The notes below the pieces were generated by a model that was not told the DNA's origin, searched no databases, and worked only from the letters and a program-made list of their open reading frames with translations. Below are positions 1 through 6,313 of a stretch of DNA of 11,836 nt, one piece after another. The stretch is from Spirochaetota bacterium (GTDB taxonomy: Bacteria > Spirochaetota > JAHITG01). The DNA is taken from contig JAHITG010000411.1 of NCBI GenBank assembly GCA_018817865.1, forward strand, positions 1 through 11,836, in the 5' to 3' direction. Made by a program: the position numbers and the translations under genes. Each line of letters starts with the position of its first letter. The stretch's first letter is position 1.

Positions 1-1
1 G

Positions 2-1225
2 CGTGCATTCAGTGAAGATCCGAATACTGTGATCGCAATGGCCTCAGAATTCATTAAAGCACATGTTATCAATAATGTTATTCCCGTGATCAAGCATTAT
101 CCGGGAATAGGCAGGATGAAGCAGGATCCTCATGTCACTATGCCGGTGAATGAGGTTGATTATACCATTCTTAAGAATAATGACCTGAAGCCTTTTACAG
201 GATTGATGAGAAGTTATGAGAATGGAGTTATGATCGCGAATGCAGCAATACCATCCATTGTAAAATATATGGAGCATATGGACAAAAATAATTATAAGGA
301 TTTTTATTTTCAGCCGGCATCCATATCTGAAGTGATATTGAATAAGTATCTGATAGGCAGAAACAGATATAAAGGATTGATCATAACAGATGAAATGAAC
401 GTCCCTCCCATAACCGGGTTAATGCCGATGAATGAGATCGTATATAAATCCTTAAGGGCCGGGGTTGATATCGTGCTTGTTAATCAAGCCCCCGGGCAGA
501 TAATGAAGATCATGGAGTTTTTAAAGTTGAAATACAAAAAAGATAAAGTATTTCGAGATCGGCTGAAAAAGTCCTTAAATAAAATATTGCGATATAAAGC
601 ACTGCTTTATAAAAGAAATAATAAAGCTAATTATTTTTCCGGAACATATTTTTCGATCGATCCATTAAAGAAGCAGGATCTTAAAAGTATAAACAATGAA
701 GAACACAAGAAGATAAATTTTGCACTTTCAATAGATACGGTTAATGTAGACAGGGATACAAAAAAATGGCTTCCTTTACTGGATAAAATTGATATGACAG
801 ACCAAAAGTTTATCGCTATATCATCAAAACCGATCTTGTATAATGAATTAAAAAAGTTTATCCGGTATAAGAATTTAAAATATCTTAAGATACGATCCGC
901 CATAACCGGTAATCCGGGAAAAGAGGATATTGATCAGGTGATGAATACCATTGACAATAAGAGTGTTATTATTATTGGCGTACAGAGCAAAGCCCATGAA
1001 AAACTGGTGAAATTGATCCGGACGAAAAATACAAATATTATAGTTCTTAATCTTCTTCATCCTTACAATATTAAAGAGTTAGATCAGGTGCCGCTTATAC
1101 TCTCCTCTTATTCTGACAATGATATGCAGGTAAAAGCTATTGTCCAGAAGCTCCTTGCAGGGGATCAGGGGGAGAATGTTCATGATATTAAAGCGGGGAA
1201 TCTTTTTTTTGATCAGATCAAATAA
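2..1225 (+). CDS. nagZ: GH3 beta-N-acetylhexosaminidase, NagZ-like, 5' partial
   Basis: Glycoside hydrolase family 3 enzyme expected to remove terminal beta-N-acetylglucosamine, typically from muropeptides in cell-wall recycling. The gene runs in from the left edge: codons from base 2 read RAFSEDP, the family's usual R-[AS]-F-x-x-DP segment, so no start is visible. The sugar-binding signature KHYPG (bases 92-106) is followed by D-P-H at 125-133, matching the Asp-His dyad of NagZ enzymes, and LIITDE contains the expected nucleophile Asp at 389-391. From about base 650 a second alpha/beta domain follows, so this is the long two-domain form known from Bacillus NagZ rather than the short single-domain form of many proteobacteria. 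Odd point: the usual PGHG reads PGIG. Twelve bases separate its stop from hpt. A related GH3 beta-glucosidase activity cannot be excluded. Confidence 0.85.
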   Translation, partial: RAFSEDPNTVIAMASEFIKAHVINNVIPVIKHYPGIGRMKQDPHVTMPVNEVDYTILKNNDLKPFTGLMRSYENGVMIANAAIPSIVKYMEHMDKNNYKDFYFQPASISEVILNKYLIGRNRYKGLIITDEMNVPPITGLMPMNEIVYKSLRAGVDIVLVNQAPGQIMKIMEFLKLKYKKDKVFRDRLKKSLNKILRYKALLYKRNNKANYFSGTYFSIDPLKKQDLKSINNEEHKKINFALSIDTVNVDRDTKKWLPLLDKIDMTDQKFIAISSKPILYNELKKFIRYKNLKYLKIRSAITGNPGKEDIDQVMNTIDNKSVIIIGVQSKAHEKLVKLIRTKNTNIIVLNLLHPYNIKELDQVPLILSSYSDNDMQVKAIVQKLLAGDQGENVHDIKAGNLFFDQIK

Positions 1226-1237
1226 GGATAAATTTAT

Positions 1238-1777
1238 ATGAAAGCAAAAGGATATTATAAAAAGCTTGGCAAGATACTCCTCTCAACTGATCAGATCCAG
1301 GGCAAGATCCGGGAGATTGCATCCCAAATAGAGGAAGATTACAAAGATTCAGAAGTGGTGCTTATCAGTAATTTGAAAGGAAGCTTCCGTTTCCTTTCAG
1401 ATCTGGTCTCTTATCTCAAGATCCCGACCATGATCGATTTTATTGCTTTTGCCAGTTATGAGGGGACTGATTCAACCGGACATGTGAGGATAATAAAAGA
1501 CCTTAAGACAGATGTAAAAGATAAGTATGTTATCATTGTAGAGGATATTGTAGATACCGGATATACTATTGATTTTATTATTAAATATCTGAATGACTTT
1601 AAATATCCAAGTACCATCAAGATTTGTGCTTTGCTGGATAAGCCATCCCGGAGAAAGATCGAGGTGCCTATAGATTATAAAGGATTTGAGATCGCGGATA
1701 GTTTTATTGTGGGATATGGTCTGGATTATAAAGAGTATTTCAGAGAATTGAACGATATTTTTATATATGATGAATAA
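1238..1777 (+). CDS. hpt: Hypoxanthine phosphoribosyltransferase
   Basis: Cytoplasmic purine-salvage enzyme that joins hypoxanthine or guanine to PRPP, giving IMP or GMP. The 179-residue length is normal for the family. Visible signatures are LISNLKGSFRF near residue 43 (substrate loop with the conserved LKG), the PRPP-binding motif VEDIVDTGYT at residues 101-110 with paired acidic residues E102-D103, KICALLDKPSRRK near residue 128, and the closing FEIADSFIVGYGLDY block. The ATG at 1238 is preceded by an AAGG Shine-Dalgarno-like stretch at 1224-1227 that overlaps the nagZ stop. Its 3' end overlaps the next gene by 11 bases, indicating translational coupling. The gene is intact and unremarkable. 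Confidence 0.96.
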   Translation: MKAKGYYKKLGKILLSTDQIQGKIREIASQIEEDYKDSEVVLISNLKGSFRFLSDLVSYLKIPTMIDFIAFASYEGTDSTGHVRIIKDLKTDVKDKYVIIVEDIVDTGYTIDFIIKYLNDFKYPSTIKICALLDKPSRRKIEVPIDYKGFEIADSFIVGYGLDYKEYFRELNDIFIYDE

Positions 1778-2732
1778 ACCATATATCAACTTTGATACGC
1801 AGGTGGATAAAGAGTCATCCGGACAGCGGATCGATCATTTTGCGATCAAATATTTTGAAGAGAATGAAGAAAAGTACGAAGAATGTAATCAGGTCTTTTC
1901 CAGGACAAAGATCCAGAAGTTTATCCTGGACGGGAATATCCTGGTAAATGATGTTCCGGTAAAGGCAAGTTATATAGTAAAAGAAGGAAGCATTGTTCAA
2001 TTCAATATTCCCGTTGAAGTGGGTGAAAGACTTGAAACATCGCCAGAAAAGATATATTTTGAGATACTCTATAATGATAATGATATCATTGTCATTAATA
2101 AGCCGATGGGGCTGGTAGTTCATCCGGCCCAGGGACATTATGAGCATACACTTGTGAACGGTCTGCTCTTTTTATTTCCTGAAATGAAAAGGAACACTAA
2201 TTTAAGCAGGATGGGACTTGTCCACCGGCTCGATAAAGATACAAGCGGAGTAATGATCGTTACCAAGAATGAGATCGCACAGGAAGACGTCATTGATCAA
2301 TTCAAACACAGGACAGTGACGAAGGAATATGTTGCTATTGTCAATGGAATAGTAAAAGATGATAACGGAGTGATCAGCACCAGGATCGGCCGGAATCCTT
2401 TAAACCGTAAGAGGATGTCCGTACTCATCACGGACGGAAAGGAGTCTCTGACCAAGTATGAGGTTCTCAGGGTATTAAAGAATGCGACCTTCATTAAATT
2501 GATGCCTCTTACCGGCCGGACCCATCAGTTAAGGGTTCATATGAATTATCTGAAGCATCCGATCGCAGGTGATGATCTGTATTCAAAACGGAGGACAGGA
2601 TTTCACAGATTGGGCTTGATGTTGTGTGCAAAAAAGATTACATTTATCCATCCGCGGACCAGACAGGAGATGAGTTTCGAGGTTGATCTGCCGGACAGGT
2701 TTAAAATAATTTTGCAGAAAGGAGAAGTTTAA
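1767..2732 (+). CDS. rluD: RluA-family 23S rRNA pseudouridine synthase, RluD-like
   Basis: Converts specific uridines of large-subunit rRNA to pseudouridine; RluD itself acts on helix 69. The 321-residue protein has an N-terminal S4 RNA-binding domain (about residues 15-85, with FILDGNILVNDVPVKASYIV), then the catalytic domain with INKPMGLVVHP and the family signature HRLDKDTSG, whose Asp156 (bases 2232-2234) is the catalytic residue. GRTHQLRVHM and HPIAGDDLY near the end are also characteristic. The S4 domain and length favour RluD over RluA, although RluC-type specificity cannot be excluded by eye. Two adjacent ATGs (1767 and 1770) lie inside the end of hpt with no strong ribosome binding site, so initiation probably depends on coupling to hpt translation. 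Confidence 0.88.
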   Translation: MMNKPYINFDTQVDKESSGQRIDHFAIKYFEENEEKYEECNQVFSRTKIQKFILDGNILVNDVPVKASYIVKEGSIVQFNIPVEVGERLETSPEKIYFEILYNDNDIIVINKPMGLVVHPAQGHYEHTLVNGLLFLFPEMKRNTNLSRMGLVHRLDKDTSGVMIVTKNEIAQEDVIDQFKHRTVTKEYVAIVNGIVKDDNGVISTRIGRNPLNRKRMSVLITDGKESLTKYEVLRVLKNATFIKLMPLTGRTHQLRVHMNYLKHPIAGDDLYSKRRTGFHRLGLMLCAKKITFIHPRTRQEMSFEVDLPDRFKIILQKGEV

Positions 2733-4196
2733 ATGTCAGATCTTGATTTGAGGAAGATACGAGTAGAGAAGCTGGAACAACTGAAAAAGGAGAATATTGA
2801 CCCCTATCCGAATATCTATAAAGCAACGCATGAAGCAAAGACGGTTACAGATAATTTCAGTGATCTGGAGAATAAAAAGGTCAAGGTAGCGGGCCGGCTT
2901 ATGCTGATGAGGATGCAGGGAAAAGCGGGATTCTGCCATATCAAGGACAGCACCGGTATGATCCAGATCTATGTCAGGCTGGATTTTGTAGGAGAAGAGA
3001 AACTGAAACTCTTTAAGACGCTGGATATGGGTGATATCATCGGTGTGGAGGGGGAGGTATTTAAAACCCGGACAGAGGAGATCACCATAAAGGTCCTTGA
3101 TTTTCAGCTGCTGAGTAAATCTCTGCTGCCGTTACCGGAAAAATGGCATGGCCTGTCCGATATAGAGGCGCGGTACAGGCAGAGATACCTGGACCTTATC
3201 ATGAATGATGATATAAAGGAGAGCTTTAAGATACGAAGCAGGGCGGTTCAGTTTATGAGGAATTTTCTTCAGGAGAAGGGGTTTCTGGAGGTTGAAACTC
3301 CCATGATGCAGTCCGTTTACGGCGGAGCTTATGCAGAGCCGTTCATGACCCATCATAATGCACTGGACATGGACCTCTACCTGAGGATAGCACCGGAACT
3401 TTATCTGAAGAGGCTGATCGTGGGAGGATTTGGAAAGGTCTTTGAATTGAACAGGAATTTCAGGAATGAAGGGATCTCCACGCGCCATAATCCGGAATTT
3501 ACCATGCTGGAACTGTACCAGGCTTATGCGGATTACAATGATATGATGGAGATATGCGAAGACCTTATCTGTTCGCTTGTTAAAGAGGTTAAAGGAAGTT
3601 TAAAGATAGATTACCAGGATGTTACGCTTGATTTCAAAAGGCCGTGGAAGAGGATCACTTTTCTGGATGCAGTAAAAGAGTACTGTGGAGTTGATTTTTC
3701 AAAGATAGAAAAGACCCCAGATGTTAAAAAGGCAGCGGAGAAAGCAGGTGTAAAGGTCTCTGCAAAGATGACCAAATGGGAGATCATTAATGAAGTCTTT
3801 GAGGAGAAGGTCGAAGAGAATCTGATACAGCCTACTTTTATCCTGGATTATCCAAAAGAACTTTCACCTCTTGCCAAGGGGAAACCGGGCAATTCCGAAC
3901 TGGTGGAACGGTTTGAGCCGTATATTGCAGGCCGTGAAGTGGGTAATGCGTTTTCCGAGCTGAATGACCCTGTAGAACAGAAGTTGCGTTTTGAAGAGCA
4001 GGTGAAGAAGAGGAAGGAGGGGAACATGGAAGCGCATCCCATGGACCATGATTTTGTGACCGCGCTTGAATACGGCATGCCTCCTACAGGAGGGCTCGGG
4101 ATCGGTGTGGACCGGATCATCATGATCCTTGTGAACACGGCCAGTATCCGTGACACCATCCTGTTCCCGCAGCTACGCCGCAAAGACGATAAATAA
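2733..4196 (+). CDS. lysS: Lysyl-tRNA synthetase, class II
   Basis: Charges tRNA(Lys) with lysine using ATP, in the cytoplasm. The 487-residue length is typical. An N-terminal OB-fold anticodon-binding domain (about residues 50-140, with VKVAGRLMLMRMQGKAGFCHI) precedes the class II catalytic domain. Motif 1 is FLEVETP (184-190), motif 2 is RNFRNEG with R244-N245-E246 followed by HNPEFTMLE, and motif 3 is GGLGIGVDR ending at R461. All key residues look intact. The ATG follows the rluD stop directly (0 bases), and a good site, AAAGGAG, at 2718-2724 supports this start. It is the last gene of the housekeeping run; repeats and a possible terminator follow. Confidence 0.98.
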   Translation: MSDLDLRKIRVEKLEQLKKENIDPYPNIYKATHEAKTVTDNFSDLENKKVKVAGRLMLMRMQGKAGFCHIKDSTGMIQIYVRLDFVGEEKLKLFKTLDMGDIIGVEGEVFKTRTEEITIKVLDFQLLSKSLLPLPEKWHGLSDIEARYRQRYLDLIMNDDIKESFKIRSRAVQFMRNFLQEKGFLEVETPMMQSVYGGAYAEPFMTHHNALDMDLYLRIAPELYLKRLIVGGFGKVFELNRNFRNEGISTRHNPEFTMLELYQAYADYNDMMEICEDLICSLVKEVKGSLKIDYQDVTLDFKRPWKRITFLDAVKEYCGVDFSKIEKTPDVKKAAEKAGVKVSAKMTKWEIINEVFEEKVEENLIQPTFILDYPKELSPLAKGKPGNSELVERFEPYIAGREVGNAFSELNDPVEQKLRFEEQVKKRKEGNMEAHPMDHDFVTALEYGMPPTGGLGIGVDRIIMILVNTASIRDTILFPQLRRKDDK

Positions 4197-4212
4197 TAAT
4201 TTCCAGAGGTAA

Positions 4213-4240
4213 GTAGGGACAAGGCATGCCTTGTCCCTAC
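4213..4240. repeat. REP-like palindrome, type A copy 1
   Basis: Perfect 28-base palindrome; each 14-base half reads GTAGGGACAAGGCA from the outside in. It begins 16 bases after the lysS stop. An identical copy lies at 6197-6224 and an interrupted one at 11413-11459. It could fold as a long hairpin in RNA or single-stranded DNA. No T tract follows, so it is not by itself a convincing intrinsic terminator. Confidence 0.9.
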
Positions 4241-4260
4241 AAGTGATAACTAAATATAAT

Positions 4261-4282
4261 GTAGCAAGGGGCTTTAGCCCCG
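4261..4282 (+). repeat. REP-like hairpin repeat, type B copy 1
   Basis: Begins GTAGCAA and then forms a stem GGGGC (4268-4272), loop TTTA and GCCCC (4277-4281). The same 22 bases recur at 11524-11545, and the AAT before GTAG is also shared. The GTAG tetranucleotide followed by a short hairpin is the layout known for REP sequences mobilised by RAYT (REP-associated tyrosine) transposases; the RAYT link is inference. Confidence 0.85.
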
Positions 4283-4304
4283 CTTAAAATAAGCTATTTT
4301 TTTT
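4282..4304 (+). terminator. Possible weak intrinsic terminator after lysS
   Basis: GCTTA (4282-4286) pairs with TAAGC (4290-4294) across a 3-base loop and is followed at once by a run of eight T (4297-4304). The stem is short and AT-rich; the GC-rich hairpin of the adjacent repeat (4268-4281) may stack on it. The position fits termination of the nagZ-hpt-rluD-lysS transcript. Confidence 0.4.
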
Positions 4305-4309
4305 CCATA

Positions 4310-4333
4310 GACGGGCCTAAATGCCCTTACTAC
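4310..4333 (-). repeat. REP-like hairpin repeat, type B relative, inverted
   Basis: Read on the minus strand it starts GTAGTAAGGGC and then continues TTTAGGCCCG, a diverged relative of the 4261 element. The arms GGGC (4313-4316) and GCCC (4323-4326) pair. With the 4261 element it makes a head-out inverted pair about 50 bases apart, like REP pairs in BIMEs. On its own strand it also carries the AAAT flank before GTAG. Confidence 0.75.
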
Positions 4334-4423
4334 ATTTTACGGTAGCATAAATATAAATTTTGCAACAGCCTGGAAAGCTGGAATCCATTGTAAGGGGCAA
4401 GGCACAAAAAGATCTTTTTTCAC

Positions 4424-4452
4424 TTGACATTTATAGAAATTTGTATTATACT
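4424..4452 (+). promoter_or_regulatory. Sigma70-type promoter for the secreted-protein gene
   Basis: A consensus -35 box TTGACA (4424-4429), a 17-base spacer and a near-consensus -10 box TATACT (4447-4452). Transcription would start near 4459, leaving a leader of about 60 bases before the ATG at 4521. It is the clearest promoter in the window. Confidence 0.85.
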
Positions 4453-4459
4453 ATAAATA

Positions 4460-4477
4460 TACTGAAACATTTCAGTA
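4460..4477. promoter_or_regulatory. Dyad symmetry at the transcription start, operator-like
   Basis: TACTGAAA (4460-4467) and TTTCAGTA (4470-4477) are perfect inverted arms separated by CA. The position, just downstream of the -10 box and over the expected start site, suits a repressor operator. As RNA it could form a small hairpin with a 4-base loop. No regulator gene is in view, so the function is inferred from position only. Confidence 0.45.
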
Positions 4478-4520
4478 ATTTGAATTATTTTTATAAAAAG
4501 CCCTTTTCAGGAGGACATTT

Positions 4521-6173
4521 ATGAATATAAAACGCATTATTATTATATTATTCTGCTTGCTTATTCTCTTTTTAGGAAATACAATAGCTGATTTAGTAAT
4601 TGATGATTTTGAGCCTGGAGTCATATGGCCACCTGTAGTAGGGAATGGAACAAATAATCTTGGTTATTGGACCGGAGGGGGCACAGATAGTTCCAATACA
4701 GTCTGGGTATGGGCAGATGCAGGCGATTCAGGTTTTGTAAAAAATGGTACTGGAGGATTTTTAATTGCAGGATCAAATGTTCATGCTCCTATAGATAGAC
4801 ATTGTACCTTTTTCACAGAAATTACTAATGCAGTTACAAATGCTGCTCATTATTATAAGGGAAGAAATCTCAGTAACAATTCTACATACAATAGATTAGA
4901 GTTTTGGATCAAGGAAACTAATAATTCTCAATATCCCGGTCCAATGAGTATTGATAAAGTAAAACTTGAATGTTTTTGGGAAAATAATGGATGGGTCTAT
5001 TTTAAAAATTATAATGGTGGAACCAATTTAGTTCAACCCGGGTGGAATTTAATTAGTATTCCTTTGGCAGATTTTACAAACATTGAAAATAATTTTAGTA
5101 TTACCAGTGTTGCTGCAATTTCTATTCATTATGATGCAGGTGGAATTGGACGTTTTGCAATAGATGATATTAAGATCGTCTCTTCTATAGATGCATTAAA
5201 TATCTCCTCCATGGGGACATACAATAACAACTACTTGACGGATTCGGATAATACTTATTTAGAAGGCACACCTGTCTATGTATGGATCAATGAGCTGAAC
5301 AATACTACCGGCGCTACCGGCCATCTTGATGTAAGGCCTACTGGTGTGACTGGAGTCACCAATATCAACATGAATGAAGCGGGCGGTGGCAAGTATTTTT
5401 ATATCTGGGATACTACCGGAAGAACGAACGGGGCTTACGGTCTCGAAACCCGGTTGGAGAAGGCAGGTAAGACAAATGATATGGATGGATTTAACAATTC
5501 CGGCACAGACCTGATTGTGAATATCATAAATACTTTAAAGATCTCAAGTATAAACTCTGAAGTAGGAACGGATGATGATGACCAATACAATATCGGTGAT
5601 ACAGTAAAGATATCGATCCGGGAGAATAATTATCTTGTCGGGGCCGATGCAAAGATCACGATCACTTCAGCCGGGGCTGATATTGTAAAAGATGCTAATA
5701 TGATAGGTGTAGCAGGCGGTATTTATTCGTACAGTTGGGACACGACTGGCTTGACACCGGGCACTTTTCTGGTAGAGACCAGTATCACCAATCCTTCTCA
5801 TCCGGCCCATGTTCCGGATAAGAACGGGTATATTGATACGGGAACGGATCTGACCATTACTCTTACAGGTAATTCGTCAACTGGTGAAAAGATCGTCTTA
5901 TGGAATAATTATCCTAAAGCCGGGGAAGCAGTCAAGATATATATCAATCCGTCGGATCCGACAGCTAGTGCTAATGAAGAGGTCTCCGTAAAAGTCTATA
6001 CTCTGAGCGGGCAGTATATCACAGAGATCGCGAAAGGGCCGTACAGCTCTTTGGCACAGCCAATACTCTGGTACGGCGATAAAGCCGGCACGCAATTGCC
6101 TGACGGCACTTATGTGATCTATATCAAAGGCGCCGGTATTGATGGTTACAAAAATGTCTATTTCCGGAGATAG
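4521..6173 (+). CDS. Secreted multidomain protein: CBM-like, two Ig-like repeats, FlgD-like C-terminal domain
   Basis: A 550-residue exported protein of unknown exact role. Residues 1-23 are a Sec signal peptide, probably cleaved after NTIA. Residues 24 to about 220 look like a CBM11/CIA30-type jelly roll, opening LVIDDFEPG and closing FAIDDIKIVSS. Two tandem Ig-like repeats follow (about 221-335 and 336-448), each with a WDTTG motif and ending GTDL-[IT]-[VI]. Residues from about 455 to 550 resemble FlgD-type Ig domains (VKVYTLSGQYI, then LWYGDKAGTQLPDGTYVIYI), a form used at protein C-termini in type IX-like secretion. A strong AGGAGG site (4509-4514) lies 6 bases upstream, and the gene has its own promoter. 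The first 220 codons are markedly AT-richer than the rest, suggesting a separate origin for the CBM-like part. No catalytic motif was seen; a binding or structural surface protein is the best guess. Confidence 0.8.
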   Translation: MNIKRIIIILFCLLILFLGNTIADLVIDDFEPGVIWPPVVGNGTNNLGYWTGGGTDSSNTVWVWADAGDSGFVKNGTGGFLIAGSNVHAPIDRHCTFFTEITNAVTNAAHYYKGRNLSNNSTYNRLEFWIKETNNSQYPGPMSIDKVKLECFWENNGWVYFKNYNGGTNLVQPGWNLISIPLADFTNIENNFSITSVAAISIHYDAGGIGRFAIDDIKIVSSIDALNISSMGTYNNNYLTDSDNTYLEGTPVYVWINELNNTTGATGHLDVRPTGVTGVTNINMNEAGGGKYFYIWDTTGRTNGAYGLETRLEKAGKTNDMDGFNNSGTDLIVNIINTLKISSINSEVGTDDDDQYNIGDTVKISIRENNYLVGADAKITITSAGADIVKDANMIGVAGGIYSYSWDTTGLTPGTFLVETSITNPSHPAHVPDKNGYIDTGTDLTITLTGNSSTGEKIVLWNNYPKAGEAVKIYINPSDPTASANEEVSVKVYTLSGQYITEIAKGPYSSLAQPILWYGDKAGTQLPDGTYVIYIKGAGIDGYKNVYFRR

Positions 6174-6196
6174 ATTAAAAAGGATTTGAAGATAAT

Positions 6197-6224
6197 GTAG
6201 GGACAAGGCATGCCTTGTCCCTAC
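6197..6224. repeat. REP-like palindrome, type A copy 2
   Basis: Identical over all 28 bases to the palindrome at 4213-4240, here 23 bases after the stop of the secreted-protein gene. It is preceded by AAT, as are most GTAG elements in this window. No T tract follows. Confidence 0.9.
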
Positions 6225-6273
6225 TATAAGTACTTTGTAACAATGAATAAATGTCGTCATCTTTTTATGACAG

Positions 6274-6293
6274 TGAATTTTTATCTAAATTCA
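6274..6293. promoter_or_regulatory. Inverted repeat in the leader of the PorV-like gene
   Basis: TGAATTT (6274-6280) and AAATTCA (6287-6293) are perfect 7-base arms around a 6-base loop, ending 6 bases before the AGGGAG ribosome binding site. It could be an operator or a leader hairpin. AT-rich leaders often contain such symmetry by chance, and no clear promoter was found in this gap. Confidence 0.25.
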
Positions 6294-6313
6294 TTTACAG
6301 GGAGCATCATATT

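Larger units (their letters stand above)
4197..4520. other. Intergenic region between lysS and the secreted-protein gene
   Basis: This 324-base gap has no credible gene. It contains, in order: a perfect 28-base palindrome (4213-4240), a GTAG-headed hairpin repeat (4261-4282), a weak stem followed by a T tract (4282-4304), an inverted relative of that repeat (4310-4333), an AT-rich stretch with no recognised element except a degenerate GTAAGGGGCAAGGC at 4390-4403, a strong promoter (4424-4452), a dyad symmetry (4460-4477) and an AGGAGG ribosome binding site (4509-4514). Confidence 0.8.

Noticed and set aside
29..31. GTG at 29 as the start of the GH3 gene
   Set aside because: The reading frame continues upstream to base 2 with the conserved RAFSEDP segment, so the gene is truncated by the window edge and starts outside it.
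3848..4222. 124-residue minus-strand reading frame over the end of lysS
   Set aside because: It lies opposite the strongly conserved LysRS motif 3 region and shows no domain, signal or ribosome binding site; it is a shadow of lysS.
4390..4403. GTAAGGGGCAAGGC as another repeat copy
   Set aside because: It resembles the repeat heads but lacks an inverted arm, so it is at most a decayed remnant and was not annotated as an element.
4197..4520. tRNA or small RNA gene in the largest gap
   Set aside because: The secondary structure there is accounted for by simple palindromes; no cloverleaf with anticodon arm or T-loop sequence was found by eye.
6251..6313. Upstream start at 6251 for the PorV-like gene
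   Set aside because: It would put about 21 mostly polar residues before a clean signal peptide, whereas the ATG at 6314 has AGGGAG at proper distance.
6225..6313. A promoter upstream of the PorV-like gene
   Set aside because: TTGTAA at 6235-6240 resembles a -35 box, but no acceptable -10 box lies at 16-18 bases; the gene may be read through from the 4424 promoter.
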